A stretch of DNA of 64,000 bases from Brachionus koreanus (GCA_016987375.1 PJRA01000444.1:667971-731970); one strand, 5' to 3'; positions 24,519 to 38,000 are shown, counted from the stretch's first letter. The notes: generated from the letters alone by a model not told the origin. Program-made: numbers and translations.

Positions 24519-24878
24519 TAAATCAAACAGTATTTTAAAAATCTATTATTTTTATAGCACATTTGTTAAAATTGATTAATTAATTAAATTTTTTAAATTA
24601 ATTTTAATTTTTAATCTTTTCCGATCTAAATAATAATGTTTATTAATTTTTTATTTTTAATTAATTAAATTTAATAAAATACAAATAAAATATACCAATT
24701 GAATTTTAAATGTAATATTATCCTATATTAATTTAAAAAAAAATATTTATTTCAAAAAATAATTAAAAAATTACTCAAATATGAAAGAATTTTTATGAAT
24801 AAATATAATATAAAAATCTCAGTTTTGTATTTGAATAGCTATTGAATAGTTATATTTACAATTAATTTCTTTACATGG
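24519..24878. other. Shared 3' spacer between MKK4 and histone H1
   Basis: 360 nt between two convergent genes, very AT-rich with AATAAA-like strings suitable for polyadenylation on both strands. No histone-type 3' stem-loop (GGCTCTTTTCAGAGCC-like) was seen next to the H1 stop. Confidence 0.6.
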
Positions 24879-25613
24879 TTAGCTTTTATCTGCTTTAGAA
24901 TTTGTTTTTTTTTTAGACTTTGTGGCTGTATTTTTCTCTTCAGTTATTTTGTTTTTCAATGGTTTGGATTCGGGTTTGGAATCAGCATTAGTTTTGCGCA
25001 AAGGAGCTTTTTTATTTGGTTTTTCTGGTTTGGCTTGTGCTTTTTGTTCCTTTAATTGAGTAGTTTTCGGTTGATTTGGTTTAGATAAATTTTTGGTTGT
25101 CATCTTTTTTTTAGCATTTGATGCTAAACTTACTCTTTCCTTAACTCTTTGAAGGACTGATTTATTAAACGATTTCTGAGAAGTTTTTTTAACTCTATCA
25201 ATTTTATTTTTTGCTTTTTCAGCTTCTTTCTTTTTGGCTAAATTTTTCTTTTCTTTTTCTTTTTCCTTTTCTTTTTTTAACTTTTCTTTAGCCTTTTCTT
25301 CTTGTTTCTGTTTATCCCCAACTTTAAATGAACTACTAGTCTTGCCAGTTTTAAGATGGCCATCTTTTAGACCCTTTCGAATTGCAATATTGCCTCTTAT
25401 CTGAATCATTTTTCGATCAAGATCATATTTATTTTGTATATATTTATAAATAGAAAGACGAGAAGAGCCTTTAACTTCTTTAAAATGCCGAATAGCTTCC
25501 ACTATCATTTGAAGATAGGTCGGATGATTTTTTTTCACAATAGGCTGTTGAGATCCTTTCAATTGAGCGCTGGTTTTAGATGCTAATTGAGCATCAGTTT
25601 TAGATGAGTGCAT
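24879..25613 (-). CDS. H1: Linker histone H1
   Basis: Single exon, 244 residues from the ATG at 25613. An upstream in-frame ATG at 25691 would add 26 residues of hydrophobic, non-histone-like sequence, so the internal start is preferred. Residues about 30-99 form the winged-helix globular domain: HPTYLQMIVEAIRHFKE, GSSRLSIYKYIQNKY, IRKGLKDGHLKTGKTSSSFK. The rest is a lysine-rich tail with a KEKEKEKEKK stretch and later A, P, K and T-rich segments. H1 binds linker DNA at the nucleosome dyad and compacts chromatin. The apparent lack of a replication-type 3' stem-loop suggests a polyadenylated message. Divergent from GrpE about 950 bp away. Confidence 0.9.
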   Translation of the reverse strand: MHSSKTDAQLASKTSAQLKGSQQPIVKKNHPTYLQMIVEAIRHFKEVKGSSRLSIYKYIQNKYDLDRKMIQIRGNIAIRKGLKDGHLKTGKTSSSFKVGDKQKQEEKAKEKLKKEKEKEKEKKNLAKKKEAEKAKNKIDRVKKTSQKSFNKSVLQRVKERVSLASNAKKKMTTKNLSKPNQPKTTQLKEQKAQAKPEKPNKKAPLRKTNADSKPESKPLKNKITEEKNTATKSKKKTNSKADKS

Positions 25614-26567
25614 TTTTAAAAAAATTGGATTGAGAATTCTAGAAAACAAAAATTGTAATTGTTGAATCACTTTATGGGAATAAACATTCAAAATTTAAAT
25701 TTTTTAATTGATGCTATTTTATTTGCAAGACATTTGATATAACTATTAAAAAAATAAGTTTTAAGTAAAAACTGTAAATTCAATGATAAAGCATATATTT
25801 TTGTCCTTAGAATATTTTAAACTAAAAACATATTAAGAACATGAAGAATATCTTGAAAAATAACGAAAATATATTTCAATCTTGTATATTTTAACCCTCG
25901 AGATTTTCTATTCAAGTCAAAAAAATTCTGTAAAGTACAAAGAACTTTACATTTAAAATTAATGTTGCTAGTTTAAAATTTTATTGATTAGTTTAATTTT
26001 TAATTTGAATTTTACAACGCTTTGTAACACCAAATTATTTATTTTTAATAGGGTATATTTGTCTAATAAAAAAAATTAAATTTTAAAATTTTGTTACATA
26101 AATGGGAAATAATAACACTTTGAATTTAACTTAATTTCCAAATTACTTTCCAAATTACGTTTTTTTCATTTCGTGTCAATATGAAAGTTTTAGTGTTTGA
26201 GTATGTATTTTAGATATTCAAAAACGGAGTAGCTATCTATATTAAACTTTAAAAATTAGAAACATCAAAGAAGCATTATCATTATTTATTATCATTTTAT
26301 AAATAAAAAAATATAAATTTTTATAATTAATTTATAAAAAAAAATATTTAAATAAAAGAATTATTTAAATTCTAGTCAATTAATAGCTCGATAGCAAAAT
26401 TAACTCAAGACTAAAAATGTAAATTTTTTTTTGTCATAATAAATATTAAACTTGCAATATTTCAAAATTTTAAATGAAAATAAAAATGATGAAACATTAT
26501 TTCATATAGAAATTATAAAATATTCTGTGTGTAAATGATTTGGATATATTATCTAGATTGATTTGAA
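25614..26567. other. Bidirectional spacer between histone H1 and GrpE
   Basis: About 950 nt AT-rich region between divergent genes; should contain both promoters. No TATA/Inr pair or known element could be singled out because the background itself is TATA-like. Confidence 0.5.
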
Positions 26568-27218
26568 ATGTTGGTAAAAATATCGCGTAGTCTGTTAAGT
26601 TCTAACCGTGGACGATGCGCCCTTATGCTAAATAAGTACACGACAGAAAGCTCTAACAATGAGTCCGGCAATGAGCAAAAAACCGAACAAACTGAAGTGA
26701 CTAAAAATTATGAGATTCAAATGAAAGAGCTTGAGGAGAAACTGTCCAAAAGTGAAGAAGAAAAACTTGAATTGAAGGATAAGTTTTTACGGGCAATGGC
26801 TGAAACCGAAAATACCAGAGTTCGAATGAGAAAACAGATCGACGATGCCAAGATTTTTGGCATTCAAGGTTTTTGCAAAGATCTACTTGAAGTAGCTGAC
26901 GTTCTCAAGCTCGCGATTGAAAATACCGACCCGAAAAAATCCACTGATCCATTGGACAATAATGTTTTCGAAAGATTAGACTCAATGCATCAAGGTCTGG
27001 TGATGACCGAAAGCCGACTTTTGAAAATTTTTGAAAAACATGGACTTGTGCAAATTAAACCCATTTCAGGAGATAAATTTGATCCGAATTTACACGAGGC
27101 CATATTTCGAGTTCCAATACCAAATAAAGAGTCCGGTACTGTAGAAATTATTAGCAAAATTGGATTCAAATTACATGACAGAGTCATTAGAGCTGCTCAA
27201 GTTGGCGTTGTTCAATAG
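26568..27218 (+). CDS. GRPEL1: Mitochondrial GrpE, Hsp70 nucleotide-exchange factor
   Basis: Single-exon gene of 216 residues, starting at ATG 26568. The first about 25 residues (MLVKISRSLLSSNRGR...) are basic and free of acidic residues, as in a mitochondrial presequence. An acidic, charged coiled-coil follows (KNYEIQMKELEEKLSKSEEE), then KDKFLRAMAETENTRVRM and FCKDLLEVADVLKLAIEN. The beta-wing carries GDKFDPNLHEAIFRVP and GFKLHDRVIRAAQVGVVQ at the C-terminus. GrpE releases ADP from mitochondrial Hsp70 (mortalin) in the matrix during protein import and folding. Length and domain order match animal GRPEL1. The gene is convergent with calpain-15. Confidence 0.95.
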   Translation: MLVKISRSLLSSNRGRCALMLNKYTTESSNNESGNEQKTEQTEVTKNYEIQMKELEEKLSKSEEEKLELKDKFLRAMAETENTRVRMRKQIDDAKIFGIQGFCKDLLEVADVLKLAIENTDPKKSTDPLDNNVFERLDSMHQGLVMTESRLLKIFEKHGLVQIKPISGDKFDPNLHEAIFRVPIPNKESGTVEIISKIGFKLHDRVIRAAQVGVVQ

Positions 27219-27905
27219 TTTATTTTATTAAAAATTTTAATTTTTTCTTTCGTTATTATGTTGTTAAATAATACAAATAAAATATAACTAAAACTAAAAT
27301 TTTTTATTGACTTATAAACAATTAAGTCCGTGCACTAAAGAATGCGTCACTTTTTAAGTCCAGAATCCAAACAAAAAACTTAACAAATATAATTAAACTC
27401 AAACTTTTCATTTAACTTAAAATCTAAAAATTTATTATTTCTTTAATAAACAAAATGAATTGCTAAATGCATGACTAAAAATTGAATTTGTTGCTTTTTT
27501 GATGCGTCTTGTCAAATTATTTAGTAGAGGATTAAAAATTATAATACTGTAATGCCTAAGGACTGTTTTAAATTTTTATCTAAGATTTCAAACTTAACTT
27601 TTTTTAAAAAAAAATCTATAATGACTTGGAAAATTTAAATTTTCAAATAAAAATTTTCGATGGAAATCATTACATTTTTTAAACTGAAAATTTTAATATG
27701 AAAAAATGAAGAACTGAAAAAAAAATATTAAATAAAATTAATACCATTAAAATCCAAGTATTTTTTTATCATACAAAAATGGTATAAAAATTTTATAATT
27801 CAAAAATTAATTTTAATTATTTATTGAAAATACAAATTAACAAGAGACCGGGTCTGAAAAAATAATAAATAACTTTGATCCCTATTTACACATACAATAT
27901 ATAAT
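27219..27905. other. Shared 3' spacer between GrpE and calpain-15
   Basis: About 690 nt AT-rich convergent spacer, with AATAAA-like signals on both strands (for example near 27280). Nothing else seen. Confidence 0.55.
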
Positions 27906-30733
27906 TTAAATTTTTCGCACAGAATGTAAACCAGCAAAAGCTGGAGGAATAGATGGGTAATTACCACCAGTACAATATTGGTACAATTGAGTATCTAGTT
28001 TATAGCCGATAATGTAGCCATTGCGATAATTAAGCGGTGTAAGAAAGGCAATTAGCTGTCTTGTTCCGGGGTATAAATAGTCGACTGTCAAATTGTGCAA
28101 TCTTGTTGACTCCAAATTTTTCGATGTTGTTATATCAAGTGCCACTTTTATTGCATTGTTGGTGCTCAAATTTTCAATAAAAATTCCATGTGTGCACGAA
28201 CCAGCAATGACATATGTTCTTACCATTCCGTTCAGTTCATGTTTTATTCTTTTGTCTTTTTGCGCAACACTGAAAAATATATCGGTGATAATCTCAGTGG
28301 CCAATACAGCTCTGTTAAGCACAAAACTAGTTTGACCATGAAAAATTATATTGTACGAAAAGTGATTGTTCGCTTGATCTTTGAACATTGCTTTTTCATT
28401 ATTCTGAATAGAAATGGCTTTAATGGAAGTGGCAAAAACCATATAATTTCCGGGAGTAAGTGATGCAGACAAAGTTATATAGTACTCGACACTATGTTCA
28501 AACGATATACACATTAGACCGGAATTGTTGTTCGGATCGCTTACTTTGCACAAAACAAGACACAAATCTATATCTGGATCATCATTACGATCAAACACTT
28601 GATTTTTTCTTCCGGTCGCAAAGAGCTCAATTTCAAACTGATGTACACCAGGCTGATTAACTGTGATCATGTAGACTTCAGCCCCATATGAATAGTCGTA
28701 AAAGTACGATGATTGACGCGATTCAGTCCAGTCAGCTCTTACTTTACAAATTGTAATGTCATAAAAATACTTGAGAACGTCATCAAACGATATCCAAAAA
28801 CATCCGTTATTATTCGAGTAAACACTTAATTTTTTCTTAATTTGTTCTGGCCACTTTGGCCATCCATTTGACCAATCACCTTTCCATTCTTTGTGGCCCC
28901 AAGGATTTCCTTAATTAAATTAAAAAAATATTTATAATTTATTTTATTAAGTTGAAAAAAATATTGGAATATTTTATTAATTTTTTTTTTTAAAAAGAAG
29001 CAGCTTATTTACAATTTATTTGGCATATTTGTTTGTAAATTATGTTTGTAAATTTAAAAAAACAAAACTATTTTGAATAATTTTAAATCTTACTTGGATA
29101 AAAAAAATACAAATAGTTTTTTGATTAGACATATCTAATTTTGATTAAATTCAAAGTACAAACCGGAAAACCAGAAGATATGATTATAGAAGTCGGAGTT
29201 TAATTTAGAAATAAAATTAATAAATCTCCTTCTTAGATTTAATTACAAACTGAACCTAAAATAAAATAAACTGTTTTCAATCTTTGCTTCATATTCTGTT
29301 TAAAAAAGTTAAGCTTTAGAGAAACAATATGAACTAAAATTCGAAATCCTAATAATTTACAATAAAATACTTAAGCTATTATTGTATTTTTTTTAGATGA
29401 ATAATTTTCCAAAAATAAAACTGTCCCATGTTTTAAAAATAAACTTTATAATAATTTTTGAAACTAATTATGATATTTTGACACAAAAGTTTTTCGTTTT
29501 AATATATTTTTTCCATTTAAAACTAAAAAAAACTTGAACTGAAAAACTGAAAAGAATATCTAAAAAAAATTAAAATTTTTCACAATGATAAATTTTTTTA
29601 AACTACCTAAAATCAATCTAATTTTGAAAGGCTTATTTTTTAAAATAAAATATTCTCAATCAATTGATAAAAAAATAAATACTTAATCTCAAAAGTTGAG
29701 TCTTGTTTCCATTGTAGACGAATTCCTTTGCATCCAAAATTGAGTAAATATGCCTATTCAAAAGTCCGAGTTTGTCAAACGACTCATATCGAAGGCTTTC
29801 ATTGTAGCAAAGTGTAGTCATTAAGTATCCCAGTCTTCGGGATATGATTATTTTTTGCCAAATTACATTTGGAGTGGTCTCATGCATGCCTACATGGTGA
29901 GGCATGTCAATATCGGGCCTATTTGTGACTCCAAGTTGAAGATATAGTACTTCGCACGGTTCTCCGGTCAAAGTTTGAAGACCTTCAGCACAGGCACCCC
30001 TTGCCACCGCTTCGTAACTACCGTATAATTTGGCAAGTGCTTTTTCCATAAAAGGTACCCAAAATTGTCGCCTACGGCCATAAGAAAAAACCAATTGGTT
30101 AAATTTGTCGCAAGGCAAATAATCATCAATATTGACCACAATCCACTCGCCACGTCGACATAAGCGGACTTGATGCAAGCCGTCGGCATTATACTTTTGT
30201 GTAACCATGCAGTTAAGTAATAGAAAAGGCTTTTCGGCAAGTAAAGCTAATGCGCTCAGAAACCAACAAGTGCCAAGTTCGCCTTGAATCACATCCTTGG
30301 GAGAGGGATCAGAAAACAAAGAAACTGGCAAAAAGTTCTCCTCAGGTGACACGGATACTTCATGAGGCCTTAGCCATTTTTTGACCTGTTTGAATCCGTT
30401 CGAGTGAATCAGGTTTGATCGCTTAATCTTGGAGCCGTTCATGTAAAGCGATTGTTTAAAAGGCGGAAATTCTGTATCGATAAAATGATTCAAACTTCGG
30501 GTTAAAAAATTACGCGATGTTTGACTAGCACGTTGGTTTAGTCTGCACTTGATATCGTTCCAATTGTCAAGCGACATTTGTTTGAAGGACAATTTTTGCG
30601 GTTGGATTGAATCCTCGAGCGCAAAGCTCTTGGATACTTGGATTGGACGCGGACTCATGCACTTTACGCACTTGTCCGACTCAACCAAATTTGTGTATTC
30701 GCACATATCACACTTCCATAATTTATTTCCCAT
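27906..30733 (-). CDS. CAPN15: Calpain-15 / SOL-type cysteine protease
   Basis: Exons 30733-29683 and 28909-27906 join in phase across a 773-nt intron, giving 684 residues. The N-terminus has one RanBP2-type zinc finger (LWKCDMCEYTN...KCVKC). The calpain protease core follows, with the catalytic Cys in QGELGTCWFLSALALLAEKP, the His in LGLLNRHIYSILDAKEF and the Asn in RNPWGHKEWKGDWS, so the full Cys-His-Asn triad is present. After the core come WISFDDVLKYFYDITICKVR and a C-terminal beta-rich region matching the SOL-homology domain, with no EF-hand domain. Vertebrate CAPN15 and Drosophila small optic lobes carry several zinc fingers; this protein has a single one and is shorter. SOL-type calpains act in neural and eye development; substrate unknown. 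The ATG at 30733 directly precedes the finger. Confidence 0.92.
28910..29682 (-). other. Intron of the calpain-15 gene
   Basis: 773-nt AT-rich intron splitting the sequence just before the catalytic-Asn motif NPWGH. Donor GTATTTA at 29682, acceptor AG at 28911-28910. No embedded feature recognised. Confidence 0.8.
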
Positions 30734-31846
30734 TTCCCATCAACTGACCCCAAAGAAAACTTAAACTCAAGGCTTTCAACAACCAAAACAAAAGCAACAA
30801 TTAGAAAAAAAGAAGATTTTGTTCAAAAAAATGATTGAGTTTTTTTATTATTTGCGCTTAGGCAAGGGTGACTAAAATTTATTTTTATATATAAGTTATT
30901 TTGGTATTTAGCTATGATTTGTATTTTTATTGTTGTATTTGGCAAAAAGAGAAAAAGTTTTGATTACACACACTCAAGGAATAAAAACTAGAAATATTTG
31001 ATTGAAATACAAGAAAGCATTTCATAATAGGAAAATAACTAAAATTGGTTCATGCTCTTATTTCACTGAAATTGGAAAACTTATTAGTTAGCAAAAATCT
31101 TTTTTGTTTTTGTTGCCAAATGGTTGGCATTTTTTCTTCTCCTGAGTAGAAGGAAATTAGAAAATTTAAACTATTTTGTTTTTTTGCTAACAACTCATGC
31201 AGTAACGACTGGTGACTCGAATCGGTACACAAGCTTGGATACTGGCAAATTTCCGATGCTTAATTTGACAATGTAATAAATTTGATGGCTTTTAATTAAA
31301 AAATTTAAGCTCAAATGAATGGTTTTTTTTTCTAATTATTGCGCAAAATTGGGCTAAATAAAATTTGTTTCATAGAGCGGTGTTTTTCACTCAACAAAAT
31401 GAAAAAGATCATTTATAAGCAAAAAATGAATTCTGAATTTAATCAAAATTAAGTTTTTTCATAGACAAAATTTTAAAATTTTAATTTTAATCAATTTTAC
31501 ATATAGAAAATAATAATAATAAATTTTAAAAATTCTAAATTTAATAGAAACATAGCCATTTCTAATTTAGTAAAAGCCGAAAATATCCTAAAATATATTT
31601 TTTGAAAAAAAATATAATTAATTGTGTCATGAACTCTAATGGATAAAAAAAGTTAATATTGAATTACTTTTGGAGGCGCTTTAAATTGAAGCAGCTATCT
31701 ACATTTTCGGGTTTCATTTATTGTCATATATCAAAAATTTTAATAAATTTACGATATAAAAGGATACGTCATTATTGTAAATTATGTCATACAATGAAAT
31801 GCTTTAAAAATTGAACAATTAAGCGCTCTGTAAAAAACACTCTTAA

Positions 31847-32066
31847 CACTAGAAGCACCAAACGAGTCATTGACTCGTTTGAAAAATTTTTTAAATTCTC
31901 ATATCTTTTGAATAGATTTTTCAAATGAATATATCTTTTTTGATTCTACGTAGATTTTAAAATTTTCTTTAAAAAAATGGTATAAATTTATAAAATTATT
32001 ATAGTTTTTTTATACTATATTTTTGAATTAAAAAAAAACGTGAAAAAATGCTTGGTGCTTCTAGTG
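31847..32066. mobile_element. piggyBac-type MITE with TTAA target site duplication
   Basis: 220-bp non-coding element flanked on both sides by TTAA (31843-31846 and 32067-32070). Terminal inverted repeats are perfect over 15 bp: CACTAGAAGCACCAA at 31847-31861 and its reverse complement at 32052-32066. Just inside the left end lies a palindrome, ACGAGTCATTGACTCGT (31862-31878). The interior is AT-rich with no frame. TTAA duplication and short terminal repeats are the piggyBac superfamily hallmark; the mobilising transposase is not in this window. Confidence 0.88.
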
Positions 32067-35000
32067 TTAATGTTCTTGTACTGAGTTTCTGGTTAAGAAT
32101 TTTTATTTTCTTACTTATATCGGAGATGAAGTAGAGAATATTATTTTTTTGAAGTAGAACACTTATAAAATTTAATTTTGGTAAATTAACTAAATTTGCA
32201 TCTAATTTATCAATTCAAATTAATAGATAATTATTTTCATTTTATTGCATAAAATATGCTTAATATTCTTTTGAAACACAAAATATATTCTTTCTATCAT
32301 AAAAGTTTTAAATTTAAAGTTTGTAGCCAACAACTATAATGAATTAAATCACATAAAAATGTATGATCTTTATCCATTCCAACATAGAATTTTCCAAAGG
32401 ATCCTAACTTTTTCTTAGATATGTCTTTTACATTTCAATTCTCCTTTTAATTTAAAAGAGAAACTAAATGAAAAATGAAAATGAACGGCAATAATTTAAC
32501 TGCAACAATGGGCAAATCAAAAAGTGAAAAAAAAAATATTCCAATATTTTTCCTCAAGATTAATTAATTTCATTATGATTATCTTGAGACATGGGCAATA
32601 GCCTGCTGATTAATCTTGAAATTGAAAAAAAATTATTTGAATTCATAGTGATAAAAAGAACTAAGATAATAAATTAACATATATACATTAAAAAAATTAT
32701 TAAGAATGACAAAAATTTCCTTTAATAATTATTGGTCTAGTTTAGAATTGAAATTTTGAATAATATTTGATGGAATGATTCAGTCAAAAATAAAGATTAA
32801 AATATATTTTTTATTTCTTATTAAAAAAATTGTTTATACTATATATTTTTATCCAGAGTAATTTTGAATAATTTTTTTTATGACAGATAAATTGCCGAAA
32901 GTAAGTAAGCTTTTTTCAAGGATAATGAAAGCTAATTTTTGAAATTTTTGAAATGATACAAAAAGATCCATTAAATCTAAAAATAACGGATTTAATTTTA
33001 ATTTACGAATATGATTTAAAATTACTTCTTAGTGGTAAATGAAATTCTAGGATTTAATTTGTAAAAAAAATAGAGTCATTTAATTTTTAAATTAGGTTTT
33101 GGTAATATAATAGAAAAAAACTTTTCTAGTCCAAAACCAAAAATTTTATTTTATTTATTTTAATTTAAATTATCTTTAATTTAGTTTGCTTAAAGCTTTT
33201 GTTTTATGAAAAATATAAATTTCAACAAAAAATTATTTAATATCATCGAAAAAAGGCTAAATAAAATAAAATTAAATTTAAAGAATAAAAAACAGTAATT
33301 ATTTCCATCAAAAAACCAATATTTACATTCAATAGCAATTAAGCCTTATGTATTTAAAAAAACAAAAAAATTACAAGCAATTTTAGATCCTAGAAATAAA
33401 ACTATTGAATTGGGGAATCAATCTAAATACTTTAATTACTTTAAATTTTCTTTGAGGCTTATTAGATTTTTTTTATTTTTTAAAGCTATTTAATAATTAC
33501 TTTGGCAAATCAACGAACTATTCTTTTAAAGTTGAGAATTTTACTTACAAAAATAATTTTTGATTGTTCCGAAAGCATATTCTTAAAATTCATTAAAATA
33601 AAGTTTTAACTCTTTAGATCTGTTTTTTAAATTTTACGATGCAATATTTAAATCTTTTAGATTTGATTCAGTTTTGGAATTTTTTCTTAGTATTTAATCT
33701 TCTTAGTACAAATTTAAAAAATCAGCTGATCAAATCTTATTATCAAAGATATATATATATATTTATATATATTAATATTTTTTAGGATTACTATAAGAAA
33801 AAATATTTTTGAACTAACAACAAGCAATGGATTTTTCATGCTTATTTTTACATTTATGACTTAATTTTCTCAATTAATTTAAAAACAAAAACTCATTTCT
33901 TATTCAGATTTTTCTATTTCAAGTTCTATTTCTTAATTTTGTTGCTTTTTCAAAAAATTAACATATAATTTGACATAGTTATTAAAAAGGAAAATTAATA
34001 AATTTTTAGATACAAACAGTCTGTTATGTCTTAATTTTTATTTATATGATCCGTTTGCTTTGAAAAGAAAAGTTAGCTTAATACTTCATTAATTTCGGAA
34101 GAATTTTAGACTATTAAATTAAGCATGCATTTCTATTTTTATTTATTTAAAAAATAACTGTGGGGGAGTGTCCATAGGTTTGCCTGAATAGCCTTCGCTT
34201 TCGTTTAAACCCTCAAAATTGAAATTTTTATATTTTTCCAAAAAAAAAGGAGTAAAAAAATGACAAAAGTATTAGCATGCATTTCTATATTTAATTTATT
34301 TGCATTTAAGCGATGTAAGTACTTTTTTTCGTTGAATTTCATTTCAAAAATTTAACATTGAATTTCTACTTTTTTTTAATTTTCAAAAAAATAAACAAAT
34401 AAATATTTTTTTTATTAGCTTTCAGTCTTGCTATTTAACCGTGCTGAAAACAAAATATTCTAAGTAATTAATCAGTTTTAATGGCATTTAAATAATGAAC
34501 TTTCTTACTTAGCTGATTTTTGAGCAAAAAATGTAAAACGTATTAATTGCTAAAGGGCTCGTTTATTATGCTTCTAAAGTAATATCCATAAAAAGAATAG
34601 GCCGTAAGCCTTTTTAATATCTTCTAAAATTTTAATAGAACAAATCTTTTAAATGTAACAAACGATTCTTAAAATAAAATATCGTTCTAAAGATAATAAG
34701 AAGAAACAGGAATAAAATTATGAATCTCCATATAAGTATAAAAATTTAATTGTAAAATTTTTCTAAAAAATGTAAATTTATATTTTATGTATTTATTTTC
34801 AATAAGGCTTAAAAAATATTCTACTTATTTCTCAAATAAATTCGCCTAAATAATTTTCTACTTGATTGATTTTTAAAAAATGAATCAAATTATTTTATTT
34901 CTATATTATTTTGGAAAAAAACTGCAGAACTGAACAAATTTTTCGTATATTCTTTTAAATTAGGTTTTTATCCTAGTTTTCAAGAATTATATTTAATAAT

Positions 35001-38000
35001 TTTTTCATTTTATTTTTTGTTATATTCTTAAATTGAATAGAAAAAGCTATATGTTTTGAGATTCAGACTTTGCATAAGTTATTCAAAAAAAATTTTTGAA
35101 AAAAAAGTTTTTATTTATTTATATTTTTATTAATGAATTGTTTTTTATTTTAGAACTTTAATATTTTTACACTAATTTCAAATCAGCCTTTAAGATTTAG
35201 AAAAAAATAAATTACCTTGAAATTTAGTGCCATATTAATTTTTTACTATTTAATTAAATTTTGAAAGAGAACCCATAGAATTTTTTTGTCAAAATAAAAT
35301 TTGCTAGTCTAATAGCAAACTGAATTCTTAAAATAACATCGCATCATCTAAATCTTTTTTTTTTGAAGTATTGATTTAATCAGCAAAACTTTAAATGTAA
35401 TTAATTGGACACATCGAATTATTTTTGATTGTTTTATTACAAAAATGAATCAGTTAATTTATGAAAAAGATTTATTTTCTTATGAATACTAATAAAAAAC
35501 TGTGAAATATCTTTGTACATTATTTTAAAAATTTATTTGGGATTAAATAAAACTTATTTTTTATGTGTATTTTCATTATTTTTAGTTTAGATTCTAAGAA
35601 AAAATCTTTTTGCGCTTTTTTTTGTAGAAATTTAGTCTCCTTGATTTTAATTTTCCAGAATAATTATATACTAATAATTATATTACAGAATAATAATTAT
35701 ATTACTATTTCTTTCATATAATAATTGAGCAATTTTAACAATGAACCGAAAAAACTAAAAAGATACCTCGGAAAGGTAGAGAATCAAGGTAAAAAATTTT
35801 TAAAAAATAAATTTTAATTGGGATAACGTTGTAATCCGACAAACCAAGAATTTTAATTATTTATTTTTTTCCAAGCACTAGATGAATAAAACAAAATAAA
35901 ATACTTAATTTTTTTTTTGAGTAAAATTTTTATTTCGTAATTAAAAATGACGTCTTTTAAAATTAATTTTTGAAACAGAAAAAACTTGACAGTATACTTC
36001 ATTTAGAGAAATTTTGATTTATTTTTTTATTAGGGTCTAAAATTATTCAATGCTAGTCACCAAAGAGGTTCTAATAATTCAATAAAACAATCGCTTTTTG
36101 GCTGTTTTAATTATTTTTCTTGTTTGTGTATATGCAATTATTGATTGTGTAAATTTATAAGATGGTTCAACATCAACATGTTAAAGTTAAAGCTAAGTTT
36201 CTAAAACAAATAGGAATTTATTTTCTAAATATTTAAGTCTGGCACAATAAATAAGTAAGATTAAGCAAACACTTAAAATTAAAAGAGAACATTTTTAAAA
36301 AATAATTTCTGCGTCTTAGTCTATATGATTGGAATTTTTGAAAAAGAACTAACCTTTGCTATAGATTTCAGATTCTCAATATTTGAATTATAGCTTGAAG
36401 AATTTTCAATTTTTGCCCTACTCGCAATAAAAAGAAGATACTGTTTTGTTAACCCATTTTTTATTTAACCTTTCTAAAATTTTAATTCTGAATAATATGA
36501 AAGGCTTTTGTTTGCTAAATTTCTATTAAAAATCATAAAAAAAACTTGTAATATGATATGCATAGAGGATGTGATTGCTTTTTCAATCAAAATTTTTAAT
36601 TAACACATATATGGTTTTAAAATATGTTGATAGTTTAAGTTTTATATTGATAAGTCATAACCGTTTATTCAGACATTTTCATGTTAGAAAATCATTCATA
36701 TTTAATTTTTAATTTAATTGAGAATAGAGGAAGAAAACAATTAGAAAAAAAGGATTAATTTTCAAAATAGATTCTTCTATTAATGCGTAGGTTTTTTTTC
36801 TTTTTAGGTTGATGGTTTTTTCAGTATTAAAACTGATGTATAAATTTTTTCAATTATAAAATATTCCTTTTTTTCAAATTAAATTTATTTAGAAAAATAA
36901 ATATTATAGAATTTTAGTTTTAGTTTAAATAATAAGATTATTATATGATTGGAATTCTTTCCTGTCTACTAAGTTTCGTTTAGTGTTCTCATGTCTCGAG
37001 CAAAAATAATTAATTTTCCAATCGATTAAATATTTTATTTCATGCATTTAATTTAAGTTTTTCCAAATTTAAATTCTTTTAGTTTGTATATTAAAAGATT
37101 TTCGACAATCCTAAATCTCATTTAATTTTTAAATTAAAAGTTTGCTTGTTTTTCATCACTTTTTAAATAATTAAAGTGAATTTTTTTAAATAAAAGGTAA
37201 AATTTTAAAGGCTAAAACGAATGAAAGTGACTTGGATCAAGTTGAAAAAATTTACTTAGTAAACTTTCGACCCTTTTTTTAAAGCCTTATTTATTTTGTT
37301 GCTATTCTAAAAAATTAAAAACATCATTGAAAATAATTGTCTAATATTATTGAGTACAACTGTTTATTTGTTCAGTTAAAAAATATTTATTATTTCAATA
37401 ATTTATTTTTTTTAGAGGTATTTAAAATAAATAATGCTCCGATGTCCTTGTGTAATTCTGAATGTCAAGCAAAAATTAAGAAATTTTTTTTTTTAAATTT
37501 GATTAGGATTTGTGAACAAAAAAAAAAGAAAATGTAATTTTTCTAATTAAGATTATTTGGGTAATTTGAATAAAAATATGTCCAGACTAAAATAAACTAT
37601 ATAATCTATTTTATGTTTGCTATTGATTAGCTTTTTAGTCATTCAATTTGTTCTTAATTTAATTGGAATTTATGAGCTGATTTGCCGACATTAAATTCAG
37701 TATACCTGTTCATCATGCGTAAACTCTAAAAGAGTATACTATATTTGTCTAGTTTATCTGCACATGCGCATGCAATTAAATTCTTAATAAATCTAATATC
37801 TTGTATATGTAAAGTGTTCCATTTTTAGCTATGTAAAAAATAAAAATTGAAAAGCATATTGTAATATTAATATTTTTTTTATTAAAATTAAATTAAGAAA
37901 AAAATATTTAAATAATTTATCTATAAATACAATGATATACAAAACGTTAGCGAAATAGACTTAGATGGTTGGATGGGGAACGAAAAAAAGCGAACGCCTA

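Noticed and set aside
25614..25691. Upstream 26-codon extension of histone H1
   Set aside because: The extension is hydrophobic and unlike H1 tails; the ATG at 25613 fits the family.
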